Shown: piece after piece, positions 40,884-50,762 of the stretch
How positions within the stretch are numbered: the stretch's first letter is position 1
How the letters are laid out: every line of letters begins with the position of its first letter
From: Jeotgalibacillus sp. R-1-5s-1
GTDB taxonomy: Bacteria > Bacillota > Bacilli > Bacillales > Jeotgalibacillaceae
Assembly (NCBI RefSeq): GCF_004405105.1
Contig: NZ_SORW01000002.1
Location: 431,035-495,034, forward strand
DNA length: 64,000 nucleotides
Direction: 5' to 3'
The notes under the pieces: model-generated
The model's database searches: none
What the model was told of the DNA's origin: nothing
Seen by the model: the letters and a program-made list of their open reading frames with translations, nothing else
Program-made: the position numbers and the translations under genes

Positions 40884-42646
40884 CGGCTTGCCCCCGCTTT
40901 CATACTGGCCGCCAGTTCAATCTGATCTTTATACTGAATATCATAAATTCTTCTGTACTGTCCTTCTGTTTTGATCAGTTCATCATGTTTTCCACGGTGG
41001 GTGATGCGTCCATTTTCAAAAACAAAAATTTCATCAGCATGCTTTAATGAAGAAATCCGGTGCGCAATGATAAAGGTTGTTCTTCCACGCATAACTTCCT
41101 TTAATGCTTTTTGAATTTCAAATTCAGTCTGCATATCCACCGCACTCGTCGCATCATCCAAAATTAAAATCCCCGGATCAAGACAGATCGCTCTCGCTAT
41201 CGCAATCCGCTGTTTCTGCCCGCCTGATAATCCGAGTCCTCTTTCACCGAGCATCGTATCGTAGCCTTTAGGGAGTTCCATAATGAAATCATGAGCCTGC
41301 GCACGTTTTGCTGCCTCAACAATCTGGTCCATTGTCGCGCCTGGATTCCCAAATGCAATATTCGATTTGATAGTTGATGAAAACAGAAATGACTCCTGCA
41401 GGACAAAACCAACATTTTTTCTTAAAGACTGGACAGTGTACTCATTAACGTTTTTACCATCAATCAGTACGCTTCCTTCACTTGGTTCATAAAAGCGTGT
41501 CATCAGCTGTGTAATACTCGTCTTTCCTGAACCCGTTGCCCCGATCAGACCAACCGTCTGTCCGCTTCTCACTTTAAAGGAAACCTGGTCCAGCGCTTTT
41601 TCATCATCCTCAGTATAGCGAAGCGTCACATTGTCAAATTCAACTTCTCCATCTGTGTTTTTCATTTCAATGGCATGCTCTGGTTCTTTTATGGTTTCTT
41701 CCGCTTCAAGAATTTCAAGCAGTCTTTCACCCGATGCTTTGGACTGTGAAAACTGGTTAATCGTAAAACCGAGGTTCATGATCGGCCAGATAATAAATCC
41801 AACCAGACTGTAAAAAGCGGTAAGCTCACCTGGCGTCAACTGTCCATTCACTACAAGAAATCCACCGTATCCAAGCAGCAGAACGACACTAACATTCCCG
41901 AGAAACTCCATCAGTGGAAAATACTTTGCCCAGACATCCGAAGTGAAAATATACTTCTCCTTATAATCTTCATTTGAAGAATTAAATTTTCCGATCTGGT
42001 GTTCCTCTCTCGAAAGTGATTTAACCGTATTGATCCCGCTAATATTCTCCTGAACATTCGTATTCAGCCGTCCAAATGACTGACGGACGCCACGGAACGC
42101 AGGATGAACTTTTTTATCAAACTTATATACCGCGATCGCTAAAAAGGGAATTGAAATCATCGTCACAATCGTCAAAGGCACTGAATAATAAAGCATAAGT
42201 CCCGTTGTGACAACAAGCAGTAAAATCAGCCGGATCAATTCTGCAAATCCGAATGAAAGGAAAAAGCGGAAACCTTCCACATCCGCGGTCAGACGTGACA
42301 TAATATCCCCGGTCTTCGCATTATCGTAATACTGAAAAGGCAGGCTCTGAAGCTTATCATATAAGCGCTTTCTCAAATCATATACAGAAATGATCCCAAA
42401 TAAATCTCCGTTATATTGAGAAATAAAGGTCGCTACCCCTTTTACAGCCATCAGCCCGATGAAACCAAATGCCAGATATGGTACGATCTCATACCTGCCC
42501 TGACCGACCACTTCATCAATGGTTAATTGAAGAATGACCGGATAAACGACCGTGATGAGCGTCATTACAAATAGAAAGATAATAGAAATAATAAAATGAC
42601 GTTTATGAGGCCAATAAAACTCTTTTAATTTCTGAAAAACATCCAA
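40880..42646 (-). CDS. Heterodimeric ABC exporter subunit with degenerate Walker B
   Basis: Half-transporter of 588 residues: membrane domain, then Walker A GATGSGKTS, intact signature LSGGQKQ, and Walker B ILILDDAT where the catalytic glutamate is aspartate. Paired with the downstream half it should form one active ATP site (its LSGGQ with the partner's Glu) and one degenerate site (its Asp with the partner's LSVGE). Start TTG 42646 with AGGAGAGGGGG upstream. Likely drug, lipid or peptide export. Confidence 0.92.
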   Translation of the reverse strand: MDVFQKLKEFYWPHKRHFIISIIFLFVMTLITVVYPVILQLTIDEVVGQGRYEIVPYLAFGFIGLMAVKGVATFISQYNGDLFGIISVYDLRKRLYDKLQSLPFQYYDNAKTGDIMSRLTADVEGFRFFLSFGFAELIRLILLLVVTTGLMLYYSVPLTIVTMISIPFLAIAVYKFDKKVHPAFRGVRQSFGRLNTNVQENISGINTVKSLSREEHQIGKFNSSNEDYKEKYIFTSDVWAKYFPLMEFLGNVSVVLLLGYGGFLVVNGQLTPGELTAFYSLVGFIIWPIMNLGFTINQFSQSKASGERLLEILEAEETIKEPEHAIEMKNTDGEVEFDNVTLRYTEDDEKALDQVSFKVRSGQTVGLIGATGSGKTSITQLMTRFYEPSEGSVLIDGKNVNEYTVQSLRKNVGFVLQESFLFSSTIKSNIAFGNPGATMDQIVEAAKRAQAHDFIMELPKGYDTMLGERGLGLSGGQKQRIAIARAICLDPGILILDDATSAVDMQTEFEIQKALKEVMRGRTTFIIAHRISSLKHADEIFVFENGRITHRGKHDELIKTEGQYRRIYDIQYKDQIELAASMKAGASR

Positions 42647-42890
42647 GTGTTTTCCCCCTCTCCTGATAAAACATACTATTAAATATATCGGTAATCGAAA
42701 TATTTTTCCACCTTTATTTTGAATTTTTTCTCATTTGTTTATTTTCTAACACTTGTTGATTATATAGGATATCGAAATAAAAATGATCAGTCGGATGACT
42801 GAGATCGTATTAGCAAGAGCCGGCCTGGGACCATCCTTCGCTAGTGGCCGACCTCTAAGTTTTCACATAAGTTATCATTTAGCTAAAAAA

Positions 42891-42946
42891 GTGCAGGGGG
42901 CATCCTTCGCTCCTCTGCCGCAGGAGTCTACGGCTGCCCCCTGCAC
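42891..42946 (+). repeat. Internally deleted family A element, 56 bp
   Basis: Arms GTGCAGGGGGCATCC and GGCTGCCCCCTGCAC pair at 14 of 15 positions. Between them only TTCGC and TCCTCTGCCGCAGGAGTCTA remain, so the central helix is deleted. TTTT follows the 3' arm. Another 5' end (GGCCTGGGACCATCC TTCGC) lies at about 42824-42843 without a partner. The gap 42647-43144 otherwise shows no gene. Confidence 0.8.
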
Positions 42947-43144
42947 TTTTGAGGTTTTTCAAAAATAAAGAGTGCAGAATAGAGATCTGCAAATAGTATT
43001 CCCTTTCCTTCCGGTGTTTTGAAGGCGGATTTAGATAGAAAAAAACACCTTTAGTTTAATGGACAGGTCAAAATCAGAAGCGCTAGAGTGGTATGGGGAG
43101 ACATTGTCCATGTATATTAAGGAACTTATCTGTGATGGATCGGC

Positions 43145-43186
43145 AAAAAAAAGAGACAGCTCTATATCACGAGCTGTCTCTTTTTG
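43145..43186 (-). terminator. Terminator after ykuU
   Basis: AAAGAGACAGCTC / GAGCTGTCTCTTT arms, followed on the minus strand by a run of eight T. Confidence 0.92.
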
Positions 43187-43198
43187 GTTATGTCTGAA

Positions 43199-43741
43199 TT
43201 ATAAAGTTTTCTGGCCTGGCTTCCAGTTAGCCGGGCAAAGTCCGCCTGTTTGAAGGGCCTGAAGTACGCGAAGTGTTTCATCTACATCACGGCCGATGTT
43301 GTTGTGGAACACTGTCTGGTACTGCAGTTCACCTTCAGGGCTGATGATGTATAGTCCGCGAAGAGCGATCCCTTCTTCTTCAATAAGGACGCCGTATTCA
43401 CGTGATACCTGATGGTTTGTATCTGCTGCAAGTGGATACTTCAGTTCGCCAAGACCATTGTCTTTACGCTCTGTGTTAATCCATGCAAGGTGTGTGTGGA
43501 TTGTATCTGTAGAAACCCCGATAATTTCTGCATCAAGGTCTTCGAATTCGTCGTAACGATCAGACATTGCTGTAATTTCAGTTGGACATACAAAAGTGAA
43601 GTCCATTGGATAGAAGAAAAGTACTGTCCACTTGTCTTCTTTCATGTTTTGTTCAAGGCTTACCTTGCCAAATTCTTTGTTTGCAAGAACAGCATCCATT
43701 TCAAAGCGTGGAGCCTGCTTGCCAACCATACGTTCTGCCAT
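43199..43741 (-). CDS. ykuU: 2-Cys peroxiredoxin
   Basis: Thioredoxin-dependent peroxidase of the AhpC/Prx1 group, 180 residues. The peroxidatic cysteine is C52 in FYPMDFTFVCPTEI, the resolving cysteine C169 in GGLCPANW, so it is a typical 2-Cys enzyme. ATG 43741 has GGAGGG seven bases upstream, and MAERMVGKQAPRF is the family start. Divergent from the ykuT-like gene, as in B. subtilis. Confidence 0.95.
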   Translation of the reverse strand: MAERMVGKQAPRFEMDAVLANKEFGKVSLEQNMKEDKWTVLFFYPMDFTFVCPTEITAMSDRYDEFEDLDAEIIGVSTDTIHTHLAWINTERKDNGLGELKYPLAADTNHQVSREYGVLIEEEGIALRGLYIISPEGELQYQTVFHNNIGRDVDETLRVLQALQTGGLCPANWKPGQKTL

Positions 43742-43997
43742 AAGAAATCCCTCCAAAAATAATCTGCATCAAGGTGAAATCGTTCACCTCTAAAAAACTC
43801 ACGTTGTTCATGATAAATGATTGCCAAAGCATAGTCAATTTAATTCAGAATCAATTTAATTGAAACGGCGGATCCTTCCTATTCTGAAGTATGGTCCGAA
43901 TCCAATGGAATTAACCCGAATTACTTGAATCGACGTTACATTGTTTGATATAAGGGTATAGTGAAAAAATCTACATAATTTTTAATGGGGTGAGTCG

Positions 43998-44855
43998 ATG
44001 GAAACTTTATTGTTCAATGCACTCGGCAGCCGGCTGGCTGACTACGAGTGGGGAGCACTCCTGATTGCAATCGGGATTGGTGCCTTAAAGATTATTGGTA
44101 TTATTATTGCCTTTTTAATTGTTCGGTCGATCGGTAATCGGATCCTTTCAAATGTGTTCGAAAAATATCAGGAAAAAGAAAATATTTCAATCGGTCGGGC
44201 AAAAACACTCGAAAGCCTGATTAAAAACGTATATGGCTATGCATTAATCTTCATTTTGGTTGTGACCATTCTTCAGGTGTTCAACTATGATGTCACTGCA
44301 TTAATTGCGGGTGCCGGCATTATAGGGCTTGCAATCGGTTTTGGTGCTCAGGGACTCGTCAGTGATGTGGTCACCGGATTTTTCATTTTGCTTGAGAAAC
44401 AGATTGATGTAGGTGATTATATTACAACGGGAGAGTTTTCAGGGATTTGCGAAGAAGTTGGGCTTAGACAGACGAAAATCCGCGGATTTGATGGGACACT
44501 TCATTTTGTTCCTAACCGAGAGATTACCGGAATGAGTAACCACTCCAGAGGCAATATGCGCGCTTTAATTGATATCGGCATTTCTTATGATGATGATATC
44601 GATAAAGCCATTGCTGTCATGCAGGCAGCATGTGATGAAGTCGCAGCATCAAATGACATGATCGTTGAAGGACCAAATGTACTGGGTGTTCAGACACTTG
44701 GCGCCTCTGATGTAGTCATCCGTGTCATCGCAAAGACAGTTAATAATGAGCAGTGGGGCATTGAGCGTGAGCTTCGAAAGGTACTAAAAGAGACACTTGA
44801 TAAAAACGGAATTGAAATCCCATTTCCTCATCAAGTATATGTCGAAAAAAAATAA
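43998..44855 (+). CDS. ykuT: Small-conductance mechanosensitive channel (MscS family)
   Basis: Membrane channel of 285 residues that opens under tension to release solutes. Three membrane segments end in the pore helix LIAGAGIIGLAIGFGAQGLVSDVVTGFFI, given here in two parts of the Gly/Ala-rich TM3. The cytoplasmic beta domain has VGDYITTGEFSGICEEVGLRQTKIR and HFVPNREI. ATG with GGGGTGAG upstream. Confidence 0.94.
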   Translation: METLLFNALGSRLADYEWGALLIAIGIGALKIIGIIIAFLIVRSIGNRILSNVFEKYQEKENISIGRAKTLESLIKNVYGYALIFILVVTILQVFNYDVTALIAGAGIIGLAIGFGAQGLVSDVVTGFFILLEKQIDVGDYITTGEFSGICEEVGLRQTKIRGFDGTLHFVPNREITGMSNHSRGNMRALIDIGISYDDDIDKAIAVMQAACDEVAASNDMIVEGPNVLGVQTLGASDVVIRVIAKTVNNEQWGIERELRKVLKETLDKNGIEIPFPHQVYVEKK

Positions 44856-44857
44856 CC

Positions 44858-44894
44858 AAAAAAAACGACCTGATATTAACAATCAGGTCGTTTT
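44858..44894 (+). terminator. Terminator after ykuT
   Basis: AAACGACCTGAT / ATCAGGTCGTTT arms with a seven-base loop and TTTT. Confidence 0.9.
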
Positions 44895-44917
44895 ACAGGT
44901 TGTTGAAGTTCTAAATC

Positions 44918-45032
44918 GTGCCAGGTCATTCCTTCGCTTTTCGCGGCCGCGCGGTGAGCCAGCTAATGCTCCGCATTACGCTGTCTCACCTGTCGCTCCT
45001 CTGCCGCAGAAGTCTATGGAATGACCTGGCAC
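44918..45032 (+). repeat. Family A palindromic element, 115 bp
   Basis: Exact arms GTGCCAGGTCATTCC and GGAATGACCTGGCAC. Core TTCGCTTTTCGCGGC pairs with GCCGCAGAAGTCT; the GGTGAGCCAGC ... GCTGTCTCACC helix is closed by TAATGC TCC GCATTA. TTTG follows the 3' arm. It lies 23 bp after the ykuT terminator. No gene is seen between 44895 and 45297. Confidence 0.88.
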
Positions 45033-45184
45033 TTTGTTTTGTTGCTTTTAAAGTTATTTTTTCATTAGGCGAAAATTAAAATGTCCTTATACTTCAGAAA
45101 ATTTTCAGTACAATAAGAAGATCATCTTCTTATTTTTTCAGCACTTTTCTTTAAGTTACAAAAGGCTGATTTGTTAATAAAAGA

Positions 45185-45293
45185 GGACAGGATTTCCCCG
45201 AAAAATCCTGTGGCGTAAAGGGACAGGTGAAACCGGCTAAAGCGTAGGCGAGTTAACCAAGCGGCCGCGGAAAGCGAAGGGGGAAATCTGCCC
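45185..45293 (-). repeat. Degenerate family A element, minus orientation
   Basis: Minus-strand 5' arm GGGCAGATTTCCCCC (45279-45293) and 3' arm GGGGAAATCCTGTCC (45185-45199) pair only partly. The core signatures CTTTCCGCGGC, GGTTTCACCTGTCC and ACGCCACAGGA are clear. CTCTTTTATT follows the 3' arm. It starts 5 bp after the dapL stop and is the only terminator-like structure there. Confidence 0.75.
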
Positions 45294-45297
45294 GTCT

Positions 45298-46413
45298 TTA
45301 TTTAGACTTGATATAATCTCTCATTAACCCGATCGCGACACCAATCGCCTTTTCATCAGGGTTTAATTTTGCATGGTGCAATCCGTAAACTGAATCTACC
45401 CCTAGCCAGAACATAAAGCCCGGGATTTCTTTCAGAAAATACCCGAAATCTTCACCGGTCATCGCTTTTTTACAATGAACAAACTCTACACCTTCATAAG
45501 ATTCAGCAAACGAAATAAAATCACCTACTGAGTCCTCATCGTTATAAACCATATAATACGGCTGGTTGAATTCAGGAATCACTTCACATTCGAATGATGC
45601 ACTGATCCCTTCACAAATCGCCCGTACCCGGCTTTTTAAAATCTCCATCGTTTCCGGGTCAAGGCTTCGCATCGTTCCGTTTAATTCTGCTGTTTCTGCA
45701 ATAATGTTACCTACTGTTCCAGCTTCAAGTTTTCCAACTGTTACGACACCGCTGTCAAGCGGATCCACTGAACGTGCCACAATGGTTTGAAGCTGTGTAA
45801 TTAAATGGGCACCCGCCACAATCATATCTCTCGTTTTGTGAGGATAAGCAGCATGTCCACCCTTTCCTTTCAGAATGATTCTCAGTTCTGATGTATTCGC
45901 AAATAAAAGTCCCGGCTTTGATGCGACTACGCCTGCTTTATATTCAGGCGCAATATGAAGACCCATAATTTCATCAGGCATCCACTCCTGCATTTCTTTT
46001 GACTCGAGCATTCTGGCCGCTCCGCCAGGTCCTTCCTCTGCCGGCTGGAAGATAAACAGAACATTGACTTCTGGCGGTTGATTAACGAGTTCAGTTAATA
46101 TACCGAGTGCGATCGCCATGTGAAAGTCGTGGCCGCATGCATGCATTCTGCCAGGATGCTCGGAAGCAAAATCAAGTCCCGTCAACTCTGTGATCGGCAG
46201 TCCATCAATATCTGTCCGATAGGCGATCGTTTTGGATTCAGGTTTCAACCCTGTAAGTTTTACAAAGAGACCTGTTTCCCACTGTTTTATTTCAATTCGC
46301 TCCTGGGGCAGACTTTCTATATAACGGAGCAGGTACTGCTGCGTTTTGAATTCCTCATATCCGACTTCAGGAATCTTGTGAAGATCCCTTCTGATTTGAA
46401 CAAATGAGTTCAT
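45298..46413 (-). CDS. dapL: N-acetyldiaminopimelate deacetylase (M20 family)
   Basis: Metallo-amidohydrolase that removes the acetyl group from N-acetyl-LL-diaminopimelate in the acetylase branch of lysine and peptidoglycan precursor synthesis. The 371 residues show [16 protein letters not shown], the metal motifs [11 protein letters not shown] and [13 protein letters not shown], and a C-terminal [10 protein letters not shown]. subtilis YkuR group. ATG with AAAGGAATG upstream. Its partner dapH lies just upstream, separated by a hairpin with a T-tract. Confidence 0.92.
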   Translation of the reverse strand: MNSFVQIRRDLHKIPEVGYEEFKTQQYLLRYIESLPQERIEIKQWETGLFVKLTGLKPESKTIAYRTDIDGLPITELTGLDFASEHPGRMHACGHDFHMAIALGILTELVNQPPEVNVLFIFQPAEEGPGGAARMLESKEMQEWMPDEIMGLHIAPEYKAGVVASKPGLLFANTSELRIILKGKGGHAAYPHKTRDMIVAGAHLITQLQTIVARSVDPLDSGVVTVGKLEAGTVGNIIAETAELNGTMRSLDPETMEILKSRVRAICEGISASFECEVIPEFNQPYYMVYNDEDSVGDFISFAESYEGVEFVHCKKAMTGEDFGYFLKEIPGFMFWLGVDSVYGLHHAKLNPDEKAIGVAIGLMRDYIKSK

Positions 46414-46524
46414 TTATTTCATTCCTTTCGCGATGTTAAACGGACATCACATCCTGGCAGTCAGGATCTCCATCCATCCATAAGTATCATTGACTGCAGG
46501 AATATCCACACATCATTTTCTTCA

Positions 46525-46568
46525 GAAAAAAGGCTGGGACAGCACTCATCAGAGTCGTTCCAGCCTCT
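46525..46568 (-). terminator. Terminator between dapH and dapL
   Basis: AGGCTGG ... CCAGCCT imperfect stem (AGGCTGGAAC top) with CTC TGAT GAG at the tip, followed on the minus strand by TTTTTT. Confidence 0.75.
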
Positions 46569-46585
46569 TTATATGAAATCCCGTA

Positions 46586-47299
46586 TTAAAGCTGACGGAG
46601 TTCCTGTTTGATTTCTGTTTTTGACTTTGTTTTTTCATCAATTTTCTTAATCATTTTTGCAGGCGTGCCGGCAACAACTGTATAAGGTTCTACATCTTCA
46701 ATAACAATTGCGCCTGCTGCAACAACAGCACCTTTTCCAACTGTTACACCTTCAAGTACAACGGCATTGGCACCGATGACAACATCATCTTCCACGACAA
46801 CCGGCTTAGCTGATGGCGGCTCGATGACTCCGGCAAGAACAGAACCTGCTCCGATATGACAGTTCTTACCTACTGTTGCACGGCCTCCCATTACAACGTT
46901 CATATCGATCATTGTTCCTTCACCGATTACTGATCCGATGTTAATAGAAGCGCCCATCATGATGACGGCGTTGTCGCCGATTTCAACCTGATCACGGATA
47001 ATTGCACCCGGCTCGATACGGGCTTTAATGTTTTTCAGGTCAAGCATCGGGATCGCAGAGTTACGACGGTCATTTTCAACGACATAATCCCAGATCTGAT
47101 CTTTATTCTCTTCAAGTGCAGGTGCAATGTCAGCCCACTCTCCGAAGAGAACGCCTGATCCTTCTGATAAAAACGTCTGAGAAGCATCACCAAAATTAAT
47201 TTTGTGAAGGTCAGCACCTTTTACATAAACTTTTACTGGTGTTGACTTCTTCGCATTCTGTATGTAAGAAATGATTTCATTTGCATCCATCTGATTCAT
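46586..47299 (-). CDS. dapH: Tetrahydrodipicolinate N-acetyltransferase
   Basis: Acetyl-CoA-dependent acetylation of tetrahydrodipicolinate for DAP synthesis. The 237 residues have an N-terminal alpha/beta part ([20 protein letters not shown]) and a left-handed beta helix of hexapeptide repeats ([39 protein letters not shown]), ending EIKQELRQL. Nearly identical to B. subtilis YkuQ. ATG with AGGAGA upstream. Confidence 0.97.
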   Translation of the reverse strand: MNQMDANEIISYIQNAKKSTPVKVYVKGADLHKINFGDASQTFLSEGSGVLFGEWADIAPALEENKDQIWDYVVENDRRNSAIPMLDLKNIKARIEPGAIIRDQVEIGDNAVIMMGASINIGSVIGEGTMIDMNVVMGGRATVGKNCHIGAGSVLAGVIEPPSAKPVVVEDDVVIGANAVVLEGVTVGKGAVVAAGAIVIEDVEPYTVVAGTPAKMIKKIDEKTKSKTEIKQELRQL

Positions 47300-47380
47300 T
47301 GTTGCATTCTCCTCTCAATTGTTTGAATAATTATAAATCCTCTTTTACTTTATCAGATCACAGCATGTGTAGACAAGTGA

Positions 47381-48262
47381 TCAGTTTTTGTTTGTATTTT
47401 CAAGGTGAGTGTTGACTGATTCAATAAACGCTTCAACCTGCGGCAGTTCAAAAGCAGATTGATATCCTAGCAGCCAAGTATCTCTTTTCAGCGCCGTTTC
47501 GTCCTCCATATTCAGGGGTGTTGTGAAAACCTCTTCCTCTCCCGTCAATGTAATAGATGGAAGAATCGCATATCCGATACCATTTAACGCCATTTGTTTA
47601 CACGTTTCAATCTGATCTACAAGGATGTTCTGCCTCGGTGTAATCTGGAATTGACGATTCCACCACTCCTGTATTTCCTGATAGTAGGTGGAATCGCTTT
47701 TAAACTGTATAAACGGGCGATTGGTTAGATGCAGGTCTTCAATTCTGCGGATTTCCCGATCAACCAAATAAAGCTGATCCTGAAAGAGATGCATTTTCGG
47801 ACCTTTCCAATCAGGCGTACCTCTGATAATCCCAATATGAACATCCCCATTATAAACGGCCTGCAAAATTTCACTGCTCCATCCGGTAATTAGCGAAATT
47901 CTGGCATGAGGATTTGTCTCCACAAACAATTTCAGCACCTTTGGCAGCCAGTTTTGTCCGACGATTGAAGCACAGGCGATCTTTAGCGTTCCATACACCT
48001 GGGAATCAAGTGATTGAAGCTTTTCTTTGATGCCCTCTTCTTTTGCCAGAACTTCCCTCGACAGGTTCACAATCATTTCACCCGCAGGCGTAAGGGTAAG
48101 GCCTTTTTGAGAGCGGATAAACAATGGTTTTTGCCATTCTTTTTCTATTGTTTGAAGTCGTTGTGATAATGCAGGCTGTGACACAAACAGCCGCTCTGCT
48201 GCTTTTCGCATATTCATTTCCTGAGCTAGAATATCAAGAAGCCGGTAATCTGAACGGTTCAT
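47381..48262 (-). CDS. ccpC: LysR-family regulator CcpC
   Basis: Transcription factor of 293 residues. Its winged helix-turn-helix is MRKAAERLFVSQPALSQRLQTIE (given in full by residues 17-39), followed by a periplasmic-binding-like effector domain with SLITGWSSEILQ and QIETCKQMALNGIGYAILPS. It matches B. subtilis CcpC (YkuM), a citrate-responsive repressor of citB and citZ. ATG with AGGAGA upstream. It follows an MFS gene by 19 bp, and darB lies before that. Confidence 0.93.
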   Translation of the reverse strand: MNRSDYRLLDILAQEMNMRKAAERLFVSQPALSQRLQTIEKEWQKPLFIRSQKGLTLTPAGEMIVNLSREVLAKEEGIKEKLQSLDSQVYGTLKIACASIVGQNWLPKVLKLFVETNPHARISLITGWSSEILQAVYNGDVHIGIIRGTPDWKGPKMHLFQDQLYLVDREIRRIEDLHLTNRPFIQFKSDSTYYQEIQEWWNRQFQITPRQNILVDQIETCKQMALNGIGYAILPSITLTGEEEVFTTPLNMEDETALKRDTWLLGYQSAFELPQVEAFIESVNTHLENTNKN

Positions 48263-48281
48263 TTAACTTCTCCTTCTATTG

Positions 48282-49775
48282 TTATTCATTTTTCGGCAGG
48301 AAGAATAAAAGGATAAAAGCAGCAACCGCGAAACCGAATACAATGAGGTAAACCGTGCTTAATCCACCCGTCATGGCTTCCTGTAATCCGGCAAGCACGT
48401 CAGGATCCAGGGTGTTTCGCTGTTCTTCTTCCAGTAGACTGTTCACTGCCTCAACACCTAATCCGTTAAGCTCATCAGTTTCGTCTGCTGTAAAAGATCG
48501 CTGAATAGATGCATTCAGAACCCCACCGAGGAGCGCTACGCCAATCGTGCTACCCAGATTTCGCATAAACATATTGGCAGCCGTTGCCGCTCCTCTCAGA
48601 TTCCATGGCACCGCACTCTGGATGGAGACAATAAACGATGTCGTTGTTAATCCCATCCCAACGCCGACAAAGAATGACGACATGGCTGCCCACCACGGAC
48701 CGTATTCCGGCTTCATCAGAACAAACAGAAGTGTTCCGAGAATAAGTGCAGCCCCACCTATCAGACTCGTCTTGTAATAGCCAATTTTAATCAGCAGTCT
48801 TCCTGCAATTGTGGCCGCAATTGGCCAGCCAATTGACATCGCCGTTAATGTAAAGCCGGCTGTTCTCGCATCCTCTTCCATGACACCTGTGACAAATGCC
48901 GGCAGATAACTCGAAATGCCAATCAAAAGGACACCCGTCATGAGCGAGGCTGCATTAGCAATAAAAATGGCCCGGTTTTGCCAGATGGAAAATGGCATCA
49001 TCGGATCCTCCACTTTTAGCTCATGAAGGACAAACCAGACTAGCAGCAGGGCAGCAAGTAGAAGGATTACGATAGCCTGCACTGAAGTCCAGGAAACAGA
49101 CACGCCACCTTCAACCAGAAGGTATAAAAAAAACGTCAGCGCAAGCGTTAAAAGGATAGCCCCTTTATAATCAATTGGAGACCTGTTTTTCTCTACATCC
49201 TCTTTTAAGAACAGCCATAAACCAGTAAGTGAAAGCAATCCAAGCGGAATATTCACCCAGAATACATATTGCCAGCCGACTGTTTCAACTAGCAAACCCC
49301 CAATTGCAGGCCCCATTACAGCTGATATTCCCCACACACTTGACAGGTAGCCCTGAATCTTAGCCCGTTCTTCCTTCGTATAAATATCTCCGACAATGGT
49401 TGTTGCGATAGGTAAAACCGCACCTGCACCAAGCCCCTGAATAAATCTGAACGCAATAAGCCACTCCATTGATTCAGCAAATCCGCACAAAATAGAACCG
49501 ATTAAAAAAAGTGACATGCCAAGCGTCATGACCGGTTTGCGTCCGAATAAATCAGACAGTTTCCCGTACAGCAAAACTGTCACAGTGCTCATAAGCAGGT
49601 AAGAAGAAAAAACCCAGCTGTAGAGCTGGAATCCTCCAAGATCTGCCGTTATAGAAGGCATGGCAGTAGAAACAATTGTTGCTTCAATTGCGCCGACAAA
49701 CATGGCAAGCATGACGGAAGCGAGTATATAGGGTCTGTATTTTTTTATTTTATGTTCATGTTCTGTTTGGCTCAT
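48282..49775 (-). CDS. DHA2-family MFS drug:H+ antiporter (14 TM)
   Basis: A 497-residue transporter with about fourteen membrane segments and the DHA2 motifs: GAIEATIVSTAMPSI (motif D1), GKLSDLFGRKPVM (motif A), and RFIQGLGAGAVLPIA (motif B/C region). The group includes EmrB, QacA and Bmr3; the substrate cannot be read. ATG with GGGAG upstream. Gaps of 19 bp on both sides suggest an operon darB-MFS-ccpC. Confidence 0.92.
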   Translation of the reverse strand: MSQTEHEHKIKKYRPYILASVMLAMFVGAIEATIVSTAMPSITADLGGFQLYSWVFSSYLLMSTVTVLLYGKLSDLFGRKPVMTLGMSLFLIGSILCGFAESMEWLIAFRFIQGLGAGAVLPIATTIVGDIYTKEERAKIQGYLSSVWGISAVMGPAIGGLLVETVGWQYVFWVNIPLGLLSLTGLWLFLKEDVEKNRSPIDYKGAILLTLALTFFLYLLVEGGVSVSWTSVQAIVILLLAALLLVWFVLHELKVEDPMMPFSIWQNRAIFIANAASLMTGVLLIGISSYLPAFVTGVMEEDARTAGFTLTAMSIGWPIAATIAGRLLIKIGYYKTSLIGGAALILGTLLFVLMKPEYGPWWAAMSSFFVGVGMGLTTTSFIVSIQSAVPWNLRGAATAANMFMRNLGSTIGVALLGGVLNASIQRSFTADETDELNGLGVEAVNSLLEEEQRNTLDPDVLAGLQEAMTGGLSTVYLIVFGFAVAAFILLFFLPKNE

Positions 49776-49794
49776 CTGTCGGCTCCCGGCTGCT

Positions 49795-50244
49795 TTAAGA
49801 ACGCTGAATTTGTTTATGGATGTGACGCTGTAATTGTTTTAACATGACCCTTCTCGTCAGGATCCCTTCGAAATAGCCGTCTTTATCCATCACACAGAGA
49901 AACGGATGGTCGACAAGCAGGTTTAAAGCATATTGAAACTGATCGGTCATTTTCAGACAAGGGATATTCGTTTGCATAATATCCTGCACTTTCTTTTCGT
50001 TTAACCGGTCAAATTCAATCTGCTCCATTCCGAGCATTGAATCCGTTATCATTTGTACGTTGATAAGGCCTTTTAAGTGGTAAGTTGCATCCAGCACAGG
50101 TATGGCCGAATATCCGCTTTTTGTTAAAACGAGCAATGCATGCTCTGCTGTATTTAGTTCCTGAACATGGGCAATTTTTTCAGATGGAATGATATACTGT
50201 TCAATTGCAGTTTCAAGAAATTCCTTATGGTCGATGGTAATCAT
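49795..50244 (-). CDS. darB: c-di-AMP binding CBS-domain protein DarB (CbpB)
   Basis: A 149-residue protein of two CBS repeats (about 10-65 and 80-140; SGYSAIPVLDATYHLKG and HPFLCVMDKDGYFEG). It matches B. subtilis YkuL/DarB, which binds c-di-AMP and in the apo form interacts with Rel and pyruvate carboxylase. The pyruvate carboxylase gene is also in this window. ATG 50244 has AAGGGG upstream; the open frame runs back to 50331 without family similarity. Confidence 0.92.
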   Translation of the reverse strand: MITIDHKEFLETAIEQYIIPSEKIAHVQELNTAEHALLVLTKSGYSAIPVLDATYHLKGLINVQMITDSMLGMEQIEFDRLNEKKVQDIMQTNIPCLKMTDQFQYALNLLVDHPFLCVMDKDGYFEGILTRRVMLKQLQRHIHKQIQRS

Positions 50245-50350
50245 TGTATAAACCCCTTTTTTAAATCTCAGTGCCTTTATCATAACATAATGGTAAATTT
50301 GTTCTCTATTATATTGGCTGGTTTTTATCATTAATTTCCAAAGTTGAACC

Positions 50351-50607
50351 GGACCTGGACCATCCTACGCTTTTCGCTGTCTAGCTACGTCGGGCAGGGA
50401 CTAGCAAACTTCCCGTCCCCTCGTCCGATAAGTCAACATCAGCTCACTTCGCCGTGTTTCCTTTATCTCCGTCTGGGCCAGTCCAGTTTGTACGTCCCTA
50501 AACGCCCGTCTCCGCTTTTCCGTAGCCGGGCGGTGAACCCGCTGTGCTTCGCACATCGGTTTCACCTGTCCCTTTCCGCCACAGGAGTCTGCGGATGGTC
50601 CAGGTCC
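50351..50607 (+). repeat. Family A palindromic element carrying module B
   Basis: Exact arms GGACCTGGACCATCC and GGATGGTCCAGGTCC. Module B is inserted after TACGCTTTTCGC: TGTCTAGCTACGTCGGGCAG start, AGGGACTAGCAAAC / GTTTGTACGTCCCT arms (four mismatches), TCTCCGCTTTTCC end. The inner core hairpin is GTGC TTC GCAC. TTTTT follows the 3' arm. A free 5' half of module C (TTTGTCCAGCTCCGGCGACT) lies at 50675-50715. No gene in 50245-50762. Confidence 0.88.
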
Positions 50608-50732
50608 TTTTTACAATTAATATTAATTGAATTCTTTATGTAGCGATTTATGGATAAACATTCAATAGAGCTTTCTTTGTCCAGCTCCGGCGACTGGCCC
50701 CTTGAGGTCATGTGTCCGTTTTTATCCATAAT

Positions 50733-50756
50733 AAAAACCGGGTTGGCCCCGGTTTG
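50733..50756 (-). terminator. Terminator after ykuJ
   Basis: AAACCGGG / CCCGGTTT arms, followed on the minus strand by TTTATTATGG. Confidence 0.8.
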
Positions 50757-50762
50757 GTGTGA

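Noticed and set aside
44797-45024. 75-codon frame across the ykuT end and a palindromic element
   Set aside because: It overlaps the ykuT coding end, its terminator and a repeat; no start signal.
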